Source: CAZSNH01 sp052388455 (GTDB taxonomy: Bacteria > Pseudomonadota > Alphaproteobacteria > Rhizobiales > Hyphomicrobiaceae). From it: DNA of 18,821 nucleotides. Positions 1 through 8,479 of the stretch are shown piece by piece; the first letter of the stretch is position 1; every line of letters begins with the position of its first letter. The position numbers and the translations under genes are program-made. The notes under the pieces were generated by a model that saw nothing but the letters and a program-made list of their open reading frames with translations, ran no database searches and was not told the origin of the DNA. The DNA lies in the NCBI GenBank assembly GCA_052388455.1, contig JBQTIA010000049.1, positions 1 to 18,821 of the forward strand, given 5' to 3'.

Positions 1-2
1 GT

Positions 3-299
3 GGGGGGGCGCCCCCCCCTTCGTGGCTGGGTACTCGCTTTTGGTCGTTGGTTGGGTCGCGGCCCGACCCCCAACAACTTTGGTCGCTCGAGTTTGTTGG
101 GTCTCCTTCGTCGACCCAACCTACGTCCAAATGCGATTCCCCTGCCTCGAAGGGGGGACGCCGCACCACGAGTTGGCTTGCGAGATAAGAGCACGACCGG
201 TGCAACTTCACCGCAACAGCAAGTCAACTCGTCCTCGGCGTGGCGCGGTGGGGGTGTTGTGCGGCTCTCTGCACCCCCTCCTGGAACACTGCCGCGCCA
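3..299. repeat. Cluster of inverted repeats in a gene-free stretch
   Basis: No convincing gene lies in positions 1-389; open frames here have low-complexity, arginine- and proline-rich translations. The DNA holds consecutive inverted repeats. Positions 3-18 are a perfect GC palindrome. 47-78 is a bulged stem built on GGGTCG/CGACCC. 96-103 (GTTGGGTC) pairs perfectly with 113-120 (GACCCAAC). 139-143 (CCCCT) pairs with 151-155 (AGGGG). The largest is nested: 241-248 (TGGCGCGG) pairs with 292-299 (CCGCGCCA), enclosing 250-256 (GGGGGTG) paired with 272-278 (CACCCCC). I do not recognise a known RNA family; the SRP RNA core and tmRNA ends were looked for by eye and not found. It may be an untranslated structured RNA, a terminator array or a repeat remnant. 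Confidence 0.5.
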
Positions 300-389
300 T
301 CAACGCGGGTCGCGAACAGTTCCTTTTCTTTTGCCGCCGCGCTTGCCACAACGGAGCCCCACGGCGTCGCTGCAACGGAAATGCCGCCC

Positions 390-713
390 ATGTTGACCAA
401 CTCGGCTCAATCGCCTTGCCAAGCCTGCGGCGCCTGCTGCGACTATTCGGCGGAATGGCCACGGTTCTCGACCGAGACCGACGACGCGCTCGATCGCATA
501 CCCGTTCTGTTCGTCGCCGAGGATCTGTCGGGGATGCGCTGCGAGGGCGAGCGGTGCTCGGCCCTCGATGGCGTGATCGGTCTCGCCACCTCCTGCATGA
601 TTTACGCCGACCGTCCCGAGGTGTGCCGCGCCTGCCTGCCCGGCGATGACGCCTGCGCGATGGCCCGCGAGGCCTACGGCATGTCTCCGCTCGAAGAGAG
701 CGGCAATCCCTGA
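390..713 (+). CDS. YkgJ family cysteine-cluster protein
   Basis: A 107-residue protein with ten cysteines, starting with a CQACGACC cluster (residues 10-17), followed by Cys51, Cys56, Cys69, Cys79, Cys82 and Cys89. This arrangement, with SCMIYADRPEVCRAC near the end, is that of the YkgJ/UPF0153 family, whose members are thought to bind zinc or an iron-sulphur centre; the biochemical role is unknown. I chose the ATG at 390 because a GGAA lies nine bases before it and because relatives have only a short stretch before the first cysteine. An in-frame ATG at 381 is possible but has almost no spacing from that GGAA. A further upstream frame is open to 240 but reads through the structured region and is unlikely to be translated. 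No signal peptide or membrane helix is visible, so it is probably cytoplasmic. Confidence 0.8.
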   Translation: MLTNSAQSPCQACGACCDYSAEWPRFSTETDDALDRIPVLFVAEDLSGMRCEGERCSALDGVIGLATSCMIYADRPEVCRACLPGDDACAMAREAYGMSPLEESGNP

Positions 714-845
714 CGGCACAACGGACCCTTGCCATCGGCCGCATCGCGCTCGTCGGCATGTACGCCGTTGCTGTTGCCGTCGTTGCTTGCGACCCGGGAT
801 CGAGATTGGCATTCTCGCATCAGACCACGATCGCCGGAGGACTCC

Positions 846-1409
846 ATGGCAAGCTCGAAGGAACGCTCGAAATCGTCCTCAAAATCGCCACCCAGGGCGG
901 CCGCCAAGCCGAAAGCCGCCGCGAAGCCGGCCTCCGCACCTTCGAAACGCGGCAAGGTCAAACCCGTGCCGGATGGCACGCGCACAGTGACCCCGCACCT
1001 CGTGTGCGGCGGCGCCGCCAATGCGATCCGCTTCTACGAGAAAGCCTTCGGCGCGGTTGAGCTGATGCGGCTGCCGGCGCCCGACGGCAAGATCATGCAC
1101 GCCTGCATCCGGATCGGCGATACGCCGGTCTTCCTCGTCGATGAGAACACCGACTACGGCATGCCCGGACCGAAGGCGCTCAAGGGCTCGCCGGTGATGC
1201 TGCATCTCGCGGTCGAGGATGCGGATGCCTTCGTCGCGCGCGCGGTCGCCGCCGGCGCCAAGGTCACCATGCCGGTGACCGAGATGTTCTGGGGTGACCG
1301 TTACGGCCAGATCGAGGATCCGTTCGGCCATCTCTGGTCGGTCGCCACGCACGTCCGTGACATGACGGTCGAAGAGATCAAGGCGGCGTCTCGGTCGATG
1401 GGCCGCTGA
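846..1409 (+). CDS. VOC family (glyoxalase/PhnB-like) protein with a basic low-complexity tail
   Basis: A 187-residue protein with two parts. Residues 1 to about 44 are rich in Lys, Ala, Ser and Pro, resembling a histone H1-type tail. From residue 47 it is a vicinal-oxygen-chelate fold of the PhnB/YdcA-like glyoxalase group: TPHLVCGGAANAIRFYEKAFGA, an HLAVEDADAFVARAVAAGA helix, and the characteristic FWGDRYGQIEDPFGHLW near residue 160. These proteins are metal-binding dimers with varied or unknown substrates; I cannot name one here. The start at 846 is supported by GGAGGA at 836-841, four bases upstream. The preceding in-frame ATG at 729 would add a poorly coding segment. The tail is unusual for the family and may bind nucleic acid or only act as a linker. 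Confidence 0.85.
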   Translation: MASSKERSKSSSKSPPRAAAKPKAAAKPASAPSKRGKVKPVPDGTRTVTPHLVCGGAANAIRFYEKAFGAVELMRLPAPDGKIMHACIRIGDTPVFLVDENTDYGMPGPKALKGSPVMLHLAVEDADAFVARAVAAGAKVTMPVTEMFWGDRYGQIEDPFGHLWSVATHVRDMTVEEIKAASRSMGR

Positions 1410-1423
1410 CCGACCGTCGACGC

Positions 1424-2941
1424 TCAATTCCGGCTGACGACGTTGCCGGTTTCGCGCACGATCTGGAACTTGCCGTCCCTGAGCTCGATGGTGAGATAGG
1501 TCACGCCGAGCCCAATCAGGCTCTTGCTGCCATTGGCCACGTGATAAGCGTAGCGGAACGAGGCTTCCACGGACGTATCACTGGTGGCATTGAGCGACAG
1601 GCTGTCGGCGATCATCTCATAGCTGCGCTCGGGCCATTTGGCATAATAGCTCTGGTGCTCGGCAGCGACCGCGGCCCGCGTCAGCCGGCCCTTGTCGTAG
1701 TAGTCAACCTCGGCAGCGAAAACGGTTTCCGGCGTCACGTGATTTCGCATCCCGTGACCGAGGTAGCCGGCCTTGATGAAGTCGATCAGCACAGTGGCGA
1801 TATCGGCACCCTGCCCGCCGCCGCCCTTGATTTCCGGCACGCTGCCGTCGGCACGGGTAATGGCGGGGTCGTTCTTGCCGTCGCTCAGCGACTTGAGCGG
1901 GGTGTTCGACGAATAGAGATACCAGTACGCCAGCTCGAGTCCGTCCTTCCAGTCGGCATCGCTGTCAACGAACATCCACTGCGACGGCTTGCCCCCCTTC
2001 ATCTCGATGTCGATCGCGCAGGTGCCGCCGCGCGGGGCGAGATCGGAGATCCAGCGCTTGCCTCCGGGGTATGACTTGACGTCGTGCTCGGACGTGTCGT
2101 TGGTGCACAGGTCATTCGCGCCGCCACGGCCATAGCTCTCCATGGCGTCATAGTTCATGTTGATGCAGACATTGCAGAAGGCGGCCTTGTCGATCGGCGG
2201 ATCGGCGATGGCGCCGTAAATGTGGACGCGCAGCCGGATCGCCTTGCCGACGGTATCGATCGAATAGACCTCGTCCTTGCCCTTGGCGAGCAGCTCGGCC
2301 AGCAGCTCGGGCGGGAAGCGGCGCACCTGATTGCCGACGCCGAGATCGACGAGATTGCGGATCGCCTGCACGCCCTCCTTATAGGCTTCGGCCATGGCTT
2401 CATTGTTGTACTGCTCATCGGGCAGTCCCTTGACGTAGGGCGCATGGAAGCCGACGTCGCCGGCGACGTGCAGGAAGCGATTGATCTCGCCCTTCCAGGG
2501 GTAGGTGCCGCCCATGAAGATCAGTGCGCACGCCGAGTAGCAGATGGCGCTGGCGGGAACGGAGGTTCCGATGTTCTCGTCCATCAGGTAGCGCGAGATG
2601 GCGAGGCCTTCGATGTAGATGCCGCCCGGAGAGTTGAGACACAGCCGCGGAATGTTGTCGATGCCGCGCTCGGCGTAGGGCTTGATGGCGGCTTTCAGAC
2701 GGTCGAGGTCGCCTCTCTCGATGGGTCCGTTGAGCAGGTAGTTGCAGCGGACCTCGCCGTCCGCCTTGAGATTGAAGCCGAGCCCCGAGTCGACATCGAT
2801 GCTCAAGTTGCTGAGATTGTCGTAGATCTCGGTCTGGATCGGGATGATCTCGGCCGCCTTGGCTGATGCCGAGCCGAGGAAAGCCGCAGCGGCCACGGCC
2901 AGCGGCCCCATCCACATTCGGCGGATCGCCATGTGTGCCAT
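1424..2941 (-). CDS. Exported ClpP/crotonase-fold protein (COG3904-like)
   Basis: A 505-residue protein. It starts with a signal peptide (hydrophobic core about residues 12-26, likely cleavage after Ala-Lys-Ala near residue 29), so it should be periplasmic or outer-surface. Residues about 60-200 match the ClpP-like fold of COG3904: LCLNSPGG (101-107) corresponds to the oxyanion-loop region, ICYSACALIFMGG (133-145) carries the candidate nucleophile Ser136, and VGFHAPYV (164-171) the candidate His166. The C-terminal 300 residues are cysteine-containing and not recognised. Function is unknown; a protease or peptidase is possible but unproven. The ATG at 2941 is preceded by GGAGG at a six-base gap, better than ATGs at 2932 or 2956. 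It is divergent from the membrane-protein gene at 3100, with 158 bases between. Confidence 0.75.
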   Translation of the reverse strand: MAHMAIRRMWMGPLAVAAAAFLGSASAKAAEIIPIQTEIYDNLSNLSIDVDSGLGFNLKADGEVRCNYLLNGPIERGDLDRLKAAIKPYAERGIDNIPRLCLNSPGGIYIEGLAISRYLMDENIGTSVPASAICYSACALIFMGGTYPWKGEINRFLHVAGDVGFHAPYVKGLPDEQYNNEAMAEAYKEGVQAIRNLVDLGVGNQVRRFPPELLAELLAKGKDEVYSIDTVGKAIRLRVHIYGAIADPPIDKAAFCNVCINMNYDAMESYGRGGANDLCTNDTSEHDVKSYPGGKRWISDLAPRGGTCAIDIEMKGGKPSQWMFVDSDADWKDGLELAYWYLYSSNTPLKSLSDGKNDPAITRADGSVPEIKGGGGQGADIATVLIDFIKAGYLGHGMRNHVTPETVFAAEVDYYDKGRLTRAAVAAEHQSYYAKWPERSYEMIADSLSLNATSDTSVEASFRYAYHVANGSKSLIGLGVTYLTIELRDGKFQIVRETGNVVSRN

Positions 2942-3099
2942 CTTGCCCCTCCGCATCGCACCGCTCCGACACCAACGGCCCGGCGAATTTGCGTCAAGCC
3001 CGCGGGGCCGGCAAGCGCTTCCGCCGAAAAAGCCTAGCGGGTGCCGCAATGGGCGGGCAGAGTTGATCTCACCTTCCCCTGCTCGAGTGCCATCCCGCC

Positions 3100-3861
3100 A
3101 TGACCCGCACATCGCTGAACCGCACGCTGCGACGCATCTATGCCGTCGTGCTCCTCGTCATCTGCCTGTCATTGTTCGCCCGCTTCGCCGATGCCATCCC
3201 GGAGCTGCCCCGCGTGGTCGTCGATGCCGCGACGCGGCTCTACGACGTGCTGCGCGATATGTCGCTGCTGATCGCCACTGCCGGCGTGGCCTACCTGACC
3301 AACGTCTTCCAGAAGCGCTCCAAGTTCGTCGAGAGCCTGGAGGAAGAGTGGCGCGGCATCGTGCGCACCAAGTCGGCGCTCTACGCCTACTGCGAGAAGC
3401 CCTTTGCGGCCACCGACGACTATCTCGCCGCCTTCTGCCGCATCTCGGAGACGATCGACAACATGCGCATCGTCTACCGCAACGTCGGCGAGACGGGCGA
3501 GCTGGTCGGCCTCTACCCTTACGCCCCGCTGCACGATATGCGCCGCGCCCTGCAATCGATCGACCCGAGGAAGCGCACGGACATCCCGGCCGAGGAAAAG
3601 AAGCTGGTGCGTGACGCGATCCTGCAGAGCTTCTACGCGCTGCGCGAAAACTTCCTCGAAGAGCTGGACCTGGAGCAGCCCGCGCATCCCCTGCTGATCT
3701 CGTCCGGGCGCCGGCTCAAGACACCGGGCGCCACAGCGGCTGCGCGCTCACGACAGGATCGGCAGGCCGAGCGGCAGAAGGCTGCTCCGGGCGAGCGGCC
3801 GGACGTCGATGCGTTTCTCGCGACGCTTTACCAGGAGGAGCAGGCGCGCGGCCGGGGGTGA
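3100..3861 (+). CDS. Hypothetical two-helix membrane protein
   Basis: A 253-residue protein I do not recognise. Two hydrophobic segments are visible, at about residues 13-32 and 53-70, the latter ending in a basic QKRSK stretch. The remaining 180 residues are charged, mostly helical in appearance and probably cytoplasmic, ending in an Arg/Ala/Gln-rich tail (about 206-235). The layout, a short membrane anchor followed by a soluble helical domain, could suit a regulator or scaffold, but no catalytic motif is seen. The start at 3100 has no clear ribosome binding site; no alternative start close by is better. It is divergent from the ClpP-fold gene and could share its promoter region, but the two are not otherwise linked by sequence. 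Confidence 0.7.
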   Translation: MTRTSLNRTLRRIYAVVLLVICLSLFARFADAIPELPRVVVDAATRLYDVLRDMSLLIATAGVAYLTNVFQKRSKFVESLEEEWRGIVRTKSALYAYCEKPFAATDDYLAAFCRISETIDNMRIVYRNVGETGELVGLYPYAPLHDMRRALQSIDPRKRTDIPAEEKKLVRDAILQSFYALRENFLEELDLEQPAHPLLISSGRRLKTPGATAAARSRQDRQAERQKAAPGERPDVDAFLATLYQEEQARGRG

Positions 3862-3916
3862 ATGGCAGATGTCAAATTACTGTCGTCGAATTCTTGTCGC
3901 CACCGCCTTCCCGCTT

Positions 3917-4069
3917 CGTCATCCTCGACGGGTGAGGGCACAGGCCCGAACACGTCGGGGATCCAGCGTCAGACTCGTCGAAGACGTCATGTATGGTGCC
4001 TCCCGGCACGCTTGACGCTGGATCCCCGCCTTGCTCAGCCTGAAGGAGCTTCGCGCGGCGAGGATGACG
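3917..4069. repeat. Palindromic intergenic repeat element
   Basis: The gene-free stretch 3862-4145 contains a near-perfect large palindrome. The outer arms are CGTCATCCTCG (3917-3927) and CGAGGATGACG (4059-4069). The inner arms are 3957-3971 (GGGGATCCAGCGTCA) and 4013-4027 (TGACGCTGGATCCCC), an exact match. A terminal hairpin GTGCC-TCCC-GGCAC sits at 3996-4009. Outer arms reading GTCATCCTCG with GGATCC-containing inner arms are typical of dispersed intergenic repeats in Rhizobiales genomes. It is likely present in many copies. It may work as a transcript-end hairpin between the + gene ending at 3861 and the - gene ending at 4146. Confidence 0.75.
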
Positions 4070-4145
4070 CGCTCGCGTTTTTCTGGAAGTTTCGGACTTC
4101 GCGCGGTTCGATGCGCTCTCCGCGCTCACGGTTGCTACAATCAAA

Positions 4146-4679
4146 CTACGCCCGCACTGCCGAGGTAAAGACGGGTGCAGCCCGTTGCGCAGCGACTTTC
4201 TTGGCCTGCGCCGGCTCTTCGAGAGCCGCATAGGCCGCATTGATCCGGCGGGCCATGCTGGAGAGATAGTCGCGCACCTCTGCCGGCAGCTCGACGCTCG
4301 TGTAGCAGTCTGGGTGGTAGGTCTTGGCGAGCTTCAGATAGGCATGTCGGCAGTCCTCGAAGGCCGCGCCGCGCGGCACGCCGAGCACGCCATAGGGATC
4401 GAAATTGTCGATGTCCTTGGCCCGCCCCTCCAGCTTCGGCTGCGCCGGCATGTTGACGAGGCGCACGGCCTTGATCGCGGTCTTGGCCAGGATGCTCCGC
4501 TCGCCGCCATAGGGCTCGAACTCGATGAACGCGCCTGCGTTGTTCAGCACGTCGAACAGCGTGCGCGAGGCGGGCACGATGAATTTCCCCCGGATGCAGT
4601 CGCCGTCTTCCAGGGTCACCTCGACGGGAACCGTCATCTGCTGCTGGGTGGCGGTGTCGACTCGGGTGCGATCGAACAT
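4146..4679 (-). CDS. J-domain protein with an N-terminal beta-rich domain
   Basis: A 177-residue protein. The C-terminal part (about residues 94-155) is a J domain: DPYGVLGVPRGA, a helix LKLAKTYHPD with the obligatory HPD at 122-124, then RINAAYAAL. J domains stimulate ATP hydrolysis by DnaK-type chaperones. The N-terminal part (about 15-75) has alternating hydrophobic strands including VEVTLEDGDCIRGKFIVP and looks like a small beta domain; I cannot assign it. It lacks the glycine/phenylalanine stretch and zinc fingers of DnaJ, so it is a type III J-protein whose first domain probably picks the client. It lies about 100 bases downstream of hslU on the same strand and might be co-transcribed. 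No clear ribosome binding site precedes the ATG at 4679. Confidence 0.8.
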   Translation of the reverse strand: MFDRTRVDTATQQQMTVPVEVTLEDGDCIRGKFIVPASRTLFDVLNNAGAFIEFEPYGGERSILAKTAIKAVRLVNMPAQPKLEGRAKDIDNFDPYGVLGVPRGAAFEDCRHAYLKLAKTYHPDCYTSVELPAEVRDYLSSMARRINAAYAALEEPAQAKKVAAQRAAPVFTSAVRA

Positions 4680-4783
4680 GGCTGCATTGTCTCGTTTCGG
4701 GACGGCCGGAAGGTCTCTGCCGGTCCCCGAAGCAAGGGGCGTGCAAAGTGCCGACGGAGGTCAACTCCATCGTCGCTTCCCGC

Positions 4784-6093
<1,310 letters not shown>

Positions 6094-6097
<4 letters not shown>

Positions 6098-6675
6098 GCT
6101 GGTTCGCGGTCCGGTTGGTATTGAAGGATGAGAACACCCGGTGTCCGGCCTTCGAGGTGCGGCACCGGCTCGAAGCCCGCCTTGCGATAGGCCCGGACGG
6201 CCCGGACGTTTTCGGGGTCGGGATCGATGATGATCGTCGAGCTTCCCTGCCGCCTCAGCTGCGCGGCAAAGGTGCGAAGGACGGCGGAGCCGAGGCCCTT
6301 CGACAGCCGATCCGGCGAGGCGATCGAGAGATCGACCCCGACCGCATCGGACGGCAGCTCCATCAGCCAGGGATTATCACGCGACCACTCTTCCACCTGA
6401 TGAGGGCCGATGTCCCAAGCCTGGATGTAGCCGGCCGCTGCTCCGTCGACGTGAAAAATATACGGCCGCGTCCCGTCCCGACCCTCGATCATGTCGCGTA
6501 TGTATCCGAGCTCGATCACCGGGTCGCCCCACCATTCGCGCCAGTGGGGCCGCGAAAGCCAATCGGACAGCATGGGCAGATCATCATGACTGACGCGCTC
6601 GAATGCGATGTCCTGTGCACGCCAGCGCGGGTGCTCAGCGGCTCGAGGCGAGGCTTTCGACGACGAGGTTGGCAT
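6094..6675 (-). CDS. GNAT family N-acetyltransferase (AAC(6')-like)
   Basis: A 193-residue acetyl-CoA-dependent acyltransferase. Residues 22-170 form the GNAT fold: HDDLPMLSDWLSRPHWREWW (30-49), the acetyl-CoA-binding RLSKGLGSAVL (123-133) and ENVRAVRAYRKAGFEPV (155-171). The PHWREWW segment resembles AAC(6')-type aminoglycoside acetyltransferases, but many chromosomal relatives have no known substrate, so resistance should not be assumed. The start is uncertain. No ATG, GTG or TTG exists between the hslV stop and the first core strand, so I chose the ATG at 6675, which overlaps hslV by 41 bases. Its stop overlaps the hslU ATG. The position between hslV and hslU is known from other Rhizobiales and suggests shared expression. 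Confidence 0.88.
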
Positions 6676-7207
6676 TGGTATAGACACAGATGTCGGCGGC
6701 GATGGCCATGGCCTTGCGGGCGATGCCCTCGGCATCCAAGGGTTGGTCGAACAGGGCACGGGCTGCGGCGAGCGCATAGTTGCCACCCGAGCCGATGCCC
6801 ATGACATGGTTCTCCGGCTCCAGCACATCGCCGGTTCCGGTCAGAACCAGGGTCGTGTCGCGATCAGCGACCAGCATCATGGCCTCCAGGCGGCGCAGAT
6901 AGCGGTCGGTGCGCCAGTCCTTGGCCAGTTCAACGGCGGCACGCTGGAGCTGGCCCGGATACTGCTCGAGCTTGGCCTCCAGACGCTCGAATAGAGTGAA
7001 GGCGTCGGCGGTTGCCCCAGCAAAGCCGCCGATCACATCGCCTTTGGCCAGCGGGCGGACCTTGCGGGCGTTGGCCTTGATCACCGTCTGACCGAGGCTG
7101 ACCTGCCCATCGCCGGCGATCACCACACGTCCGCCCTTGCGGACGGTCAGAATGGTGGTGCCGTGCCAGAGTCCATTGCCGGTCGATGATCGTTCGTCGC
7201 GTGACAT
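6635..7207 (-). CDS. hslV: ATP-dependent protease peptidase subunit HslV (ClpQ)
   Basis: A 190-residue proteasome-beta-like threonine peptidase, partner of HslU. The start at 7207 gives a 16-residue leader ending in LWHG, followed by TTILTVRKGG; the first Thr (residue 17) aligns with the mature catalytic Thr1 of other HslV proteins. GDGQVSLGQTV (32-42) and VIGGFAGATADAFTLFERLE (58-77) are strongly conserved family blocks, and GSGGNYALAAARAL follows further on. It is the first gene of the hslV-GNAT-hslU unit and is divergent from hisB across 141 bases that should hold both promoters. I could not pick out a convincing heat-shock promoter there. No strong ribosome binding site is seen. Confidence 0.96.
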   Translation of the reverse strand: MSRDERSSTGNGLWHGTTILTVRKGGRVVIAGDGQVSLGQTVIKANARKVRPLAKGDVIGGFAGATADAFTLFERLEAKLEQYPGQLQRAAVELAKDWRTDRYLRRLEAMMLVADRDTTLVLTGTGDVLEPENHVMGIGSGGNYALAAARALFDQPLDAEGIARKAMAIAADICVYTNANLVVESLASSR

Positions 7208-7348
7208 GGCAAATCGGTGCTTTTCGGGACTACGCTGCTGGAAGCCCTTCCTGATCAAGGGCGGTGGTCGCCACTGGAATGGCTGAGGCCAAGCTGATAG
7301 ACGCAAGGTCAGGTCGAGGCAAGTTGGGCTGGGGCGCTGACCCGGCTA

Positions 7349-7960
7349 ATGGCGAGGAACGACGTGAAACGGCAGGCGACGATCGCGCGGCGAACCAAGG
7401 AGACCGACATCACGGCAACCGTCGATCTCGACGGCTCGGGGGCTTATGACATCAAGACCGGAATCGGCTTCCTCGATCACATGCTGGAGCAGCTCGCGCG
7501 CCATTCGCTGATCGACATCAAGCTCGTGGCCAAGGGCGACCTGCACATCGACTTTCACCACACCACCGAGGACTGCGGCATCGTGCTCGGGCAGGCGTTC
7601 GCCAAGGCGCTCGGCGACAAGACCGGCATCACGCGCTATGCCGACGTGCACCTTCCGATGGACGAGACGCTGACCAGGGTCGCCGTCGACGTATCCGGCC
7701 GGCCTTACCTGATCTGGAAGGTCGAATTCTCTCGGCCCAAGGTCGGCGAGATGGATACCGAGCTGTTCCGCGAATGGTTCCAGGCGTTCGCGCAGAACGC
7801 CGGAATCACGCTGCATATCGAAAACGTCTACGGTGAAAACAATCACCATATCGCAGAGACCTGCTTCAAAGGTCTGGCACGGGCCCTGCGCGGCGCGATC
7901 GAGCACGATCCGAGGCAGGCCGGCCGTGTGCCGTCGACGAAAGGAACGCTGAGCGTATGA
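7349..7960 (+). CDS. hisB: Imidazoleglycerol-phosphate dehydratase HisB
   Basis: A 203-residue cytoplasmic enzyme of histidine biosynthesis that dehydrates imidazole glycerol phosphate to imidazole acetol phosphate. The manganese-binding histidine motifs typical of the family are visible: FLDHMLEQLARHS, DFHHTTEDCG and NNHHIAETCFKGLARALR. Length matches the monofunctional enzyme; there is no phosphatase domain of the enterobacterial kind. The stop overlaps the start of the next gene as ATGA. It leads the segment hisB-DUF2628-hisH and is divergent from hslV. Confidence 0.97.
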   Translation: MARNDVKRQATIARRTKETDITATVDLDGSGAYDIKTGIGFLDHMLEQLARHSLIDIKLVAKGDLHIDFHHTTEDCGIVLGQAFAKALGDKTGITRYADVHLPMDETLTRVAVDVSGRPYLIWKVEFSRPKVGEMDTELFREWFQAFAQNAGITLHIENVYGENNHHIAETCFKGLARALRGAIEHDPRQAGRVPSTKGTLSV

Positions 7961-8472
7961 TCGGAGCCTTGTCACGCTGGCGGGAAGGCGGCCGTGTGGA
8001 GGTCTACACGGCGCACGAGCCGCCCGCACCGACTGCGGACCGCATCGACCGGGCGACCGAGATCGTGTTCGTCAAGGACGGCTTTTCCTGGGGCGCCTTC
8101 CTGCTCGGGCCGTTGTGGCTGGCAGCCAACCGTGAATGGGTGGGGCTGGCGATCTACCTGCTCGCAGCGATGGCGCTGAGCTCGATTCTGAAACTCCTCG
8201 GGGCGCCACTGCCGGCCGTTATCCTGGCCTTCGCGGCGCTTGGTCTCTTCCTCGGCTTCGAGGCGGCGAGCCTCCGACGCTGGTCACTGTCGCGCGCAGG
8301 TTGGAGCGAGCTCGGCACCGTCAGCGGGCGCAATGCGGCCGAATGCGAGCGGCGATTTTTCGAGAGCTGGCTGCCGGCGCAGCCGGTGATCGCAATGCGC
8401 GCAGCAGCGGCGGCGCCGGTAACCGCCGGCACGGCCAAAGGATGGCGCGGCCGGCTCGGCCTCGGTACTTGA
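7957..8472 (+). CDS. DUF2628 domain-containing membrane protein
   Basis: A 171-residue protein with the DUF2628 pattern: EIVFVKDGFSWGAFLLGPLW (35-54), an aromatic-rich segment before the helices, then hydrophobic segments at about 62-80 and 85-102, and a charged tail. It is probably an inner-membrane protein of unknown function. It overlaps hisB by four bases and ends seven bases before hisH, so it is tightly embedded in the his operon; this placement is recurrent in Rhizobiales. The linkage suggests co-expression with histidine synthesis, but no role in the pathway is shown. Confidence 0.88.
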   Translation: MIGALSRWREGGRVEVYTAHEPPAPTADRIDRATEIVFVKDGFSWGAFLLGPLWLAANREWVGLAIYLLAAMALSSILKLLGAPLPAVILAFAALGLFLGFEAASLRRWSLSRAGWSELGTVSGRNAAECERRFFESWLPAQPVIAMRAAAAAPVTAGTAKGWRGRLGLGT

Positions 8473-8479
8473 CCCCGGC

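Noticed and set aside
241..299. Signal recognition particle RNA or tmRNA
   Set aside because: The nested stem is suggestive, but the conserved SRP core (GGAAGNNAGCAGC type) and tmRNA tRNA-like ends were not found on either strand by eye.
1..396. Open frames through the structured first 390 bases
   Set aside because: Translations are Arg/Pro-rich with no recognisable domain, and the DNA is dominated by inverted repeats.
2084..2866. A 260-codon frame opposite the ClpP-fold gene
   Set aside because: It lacks domain signatures, while the minus-strand frame has a signal peptide, a good ribosome binding site and family motifs.
3862..4233. A 123-codon frame through the intergenic repeat
   Set aside because: It runs through the palindromic repeat and into the 3' end of the J-protein gene on the other strand.
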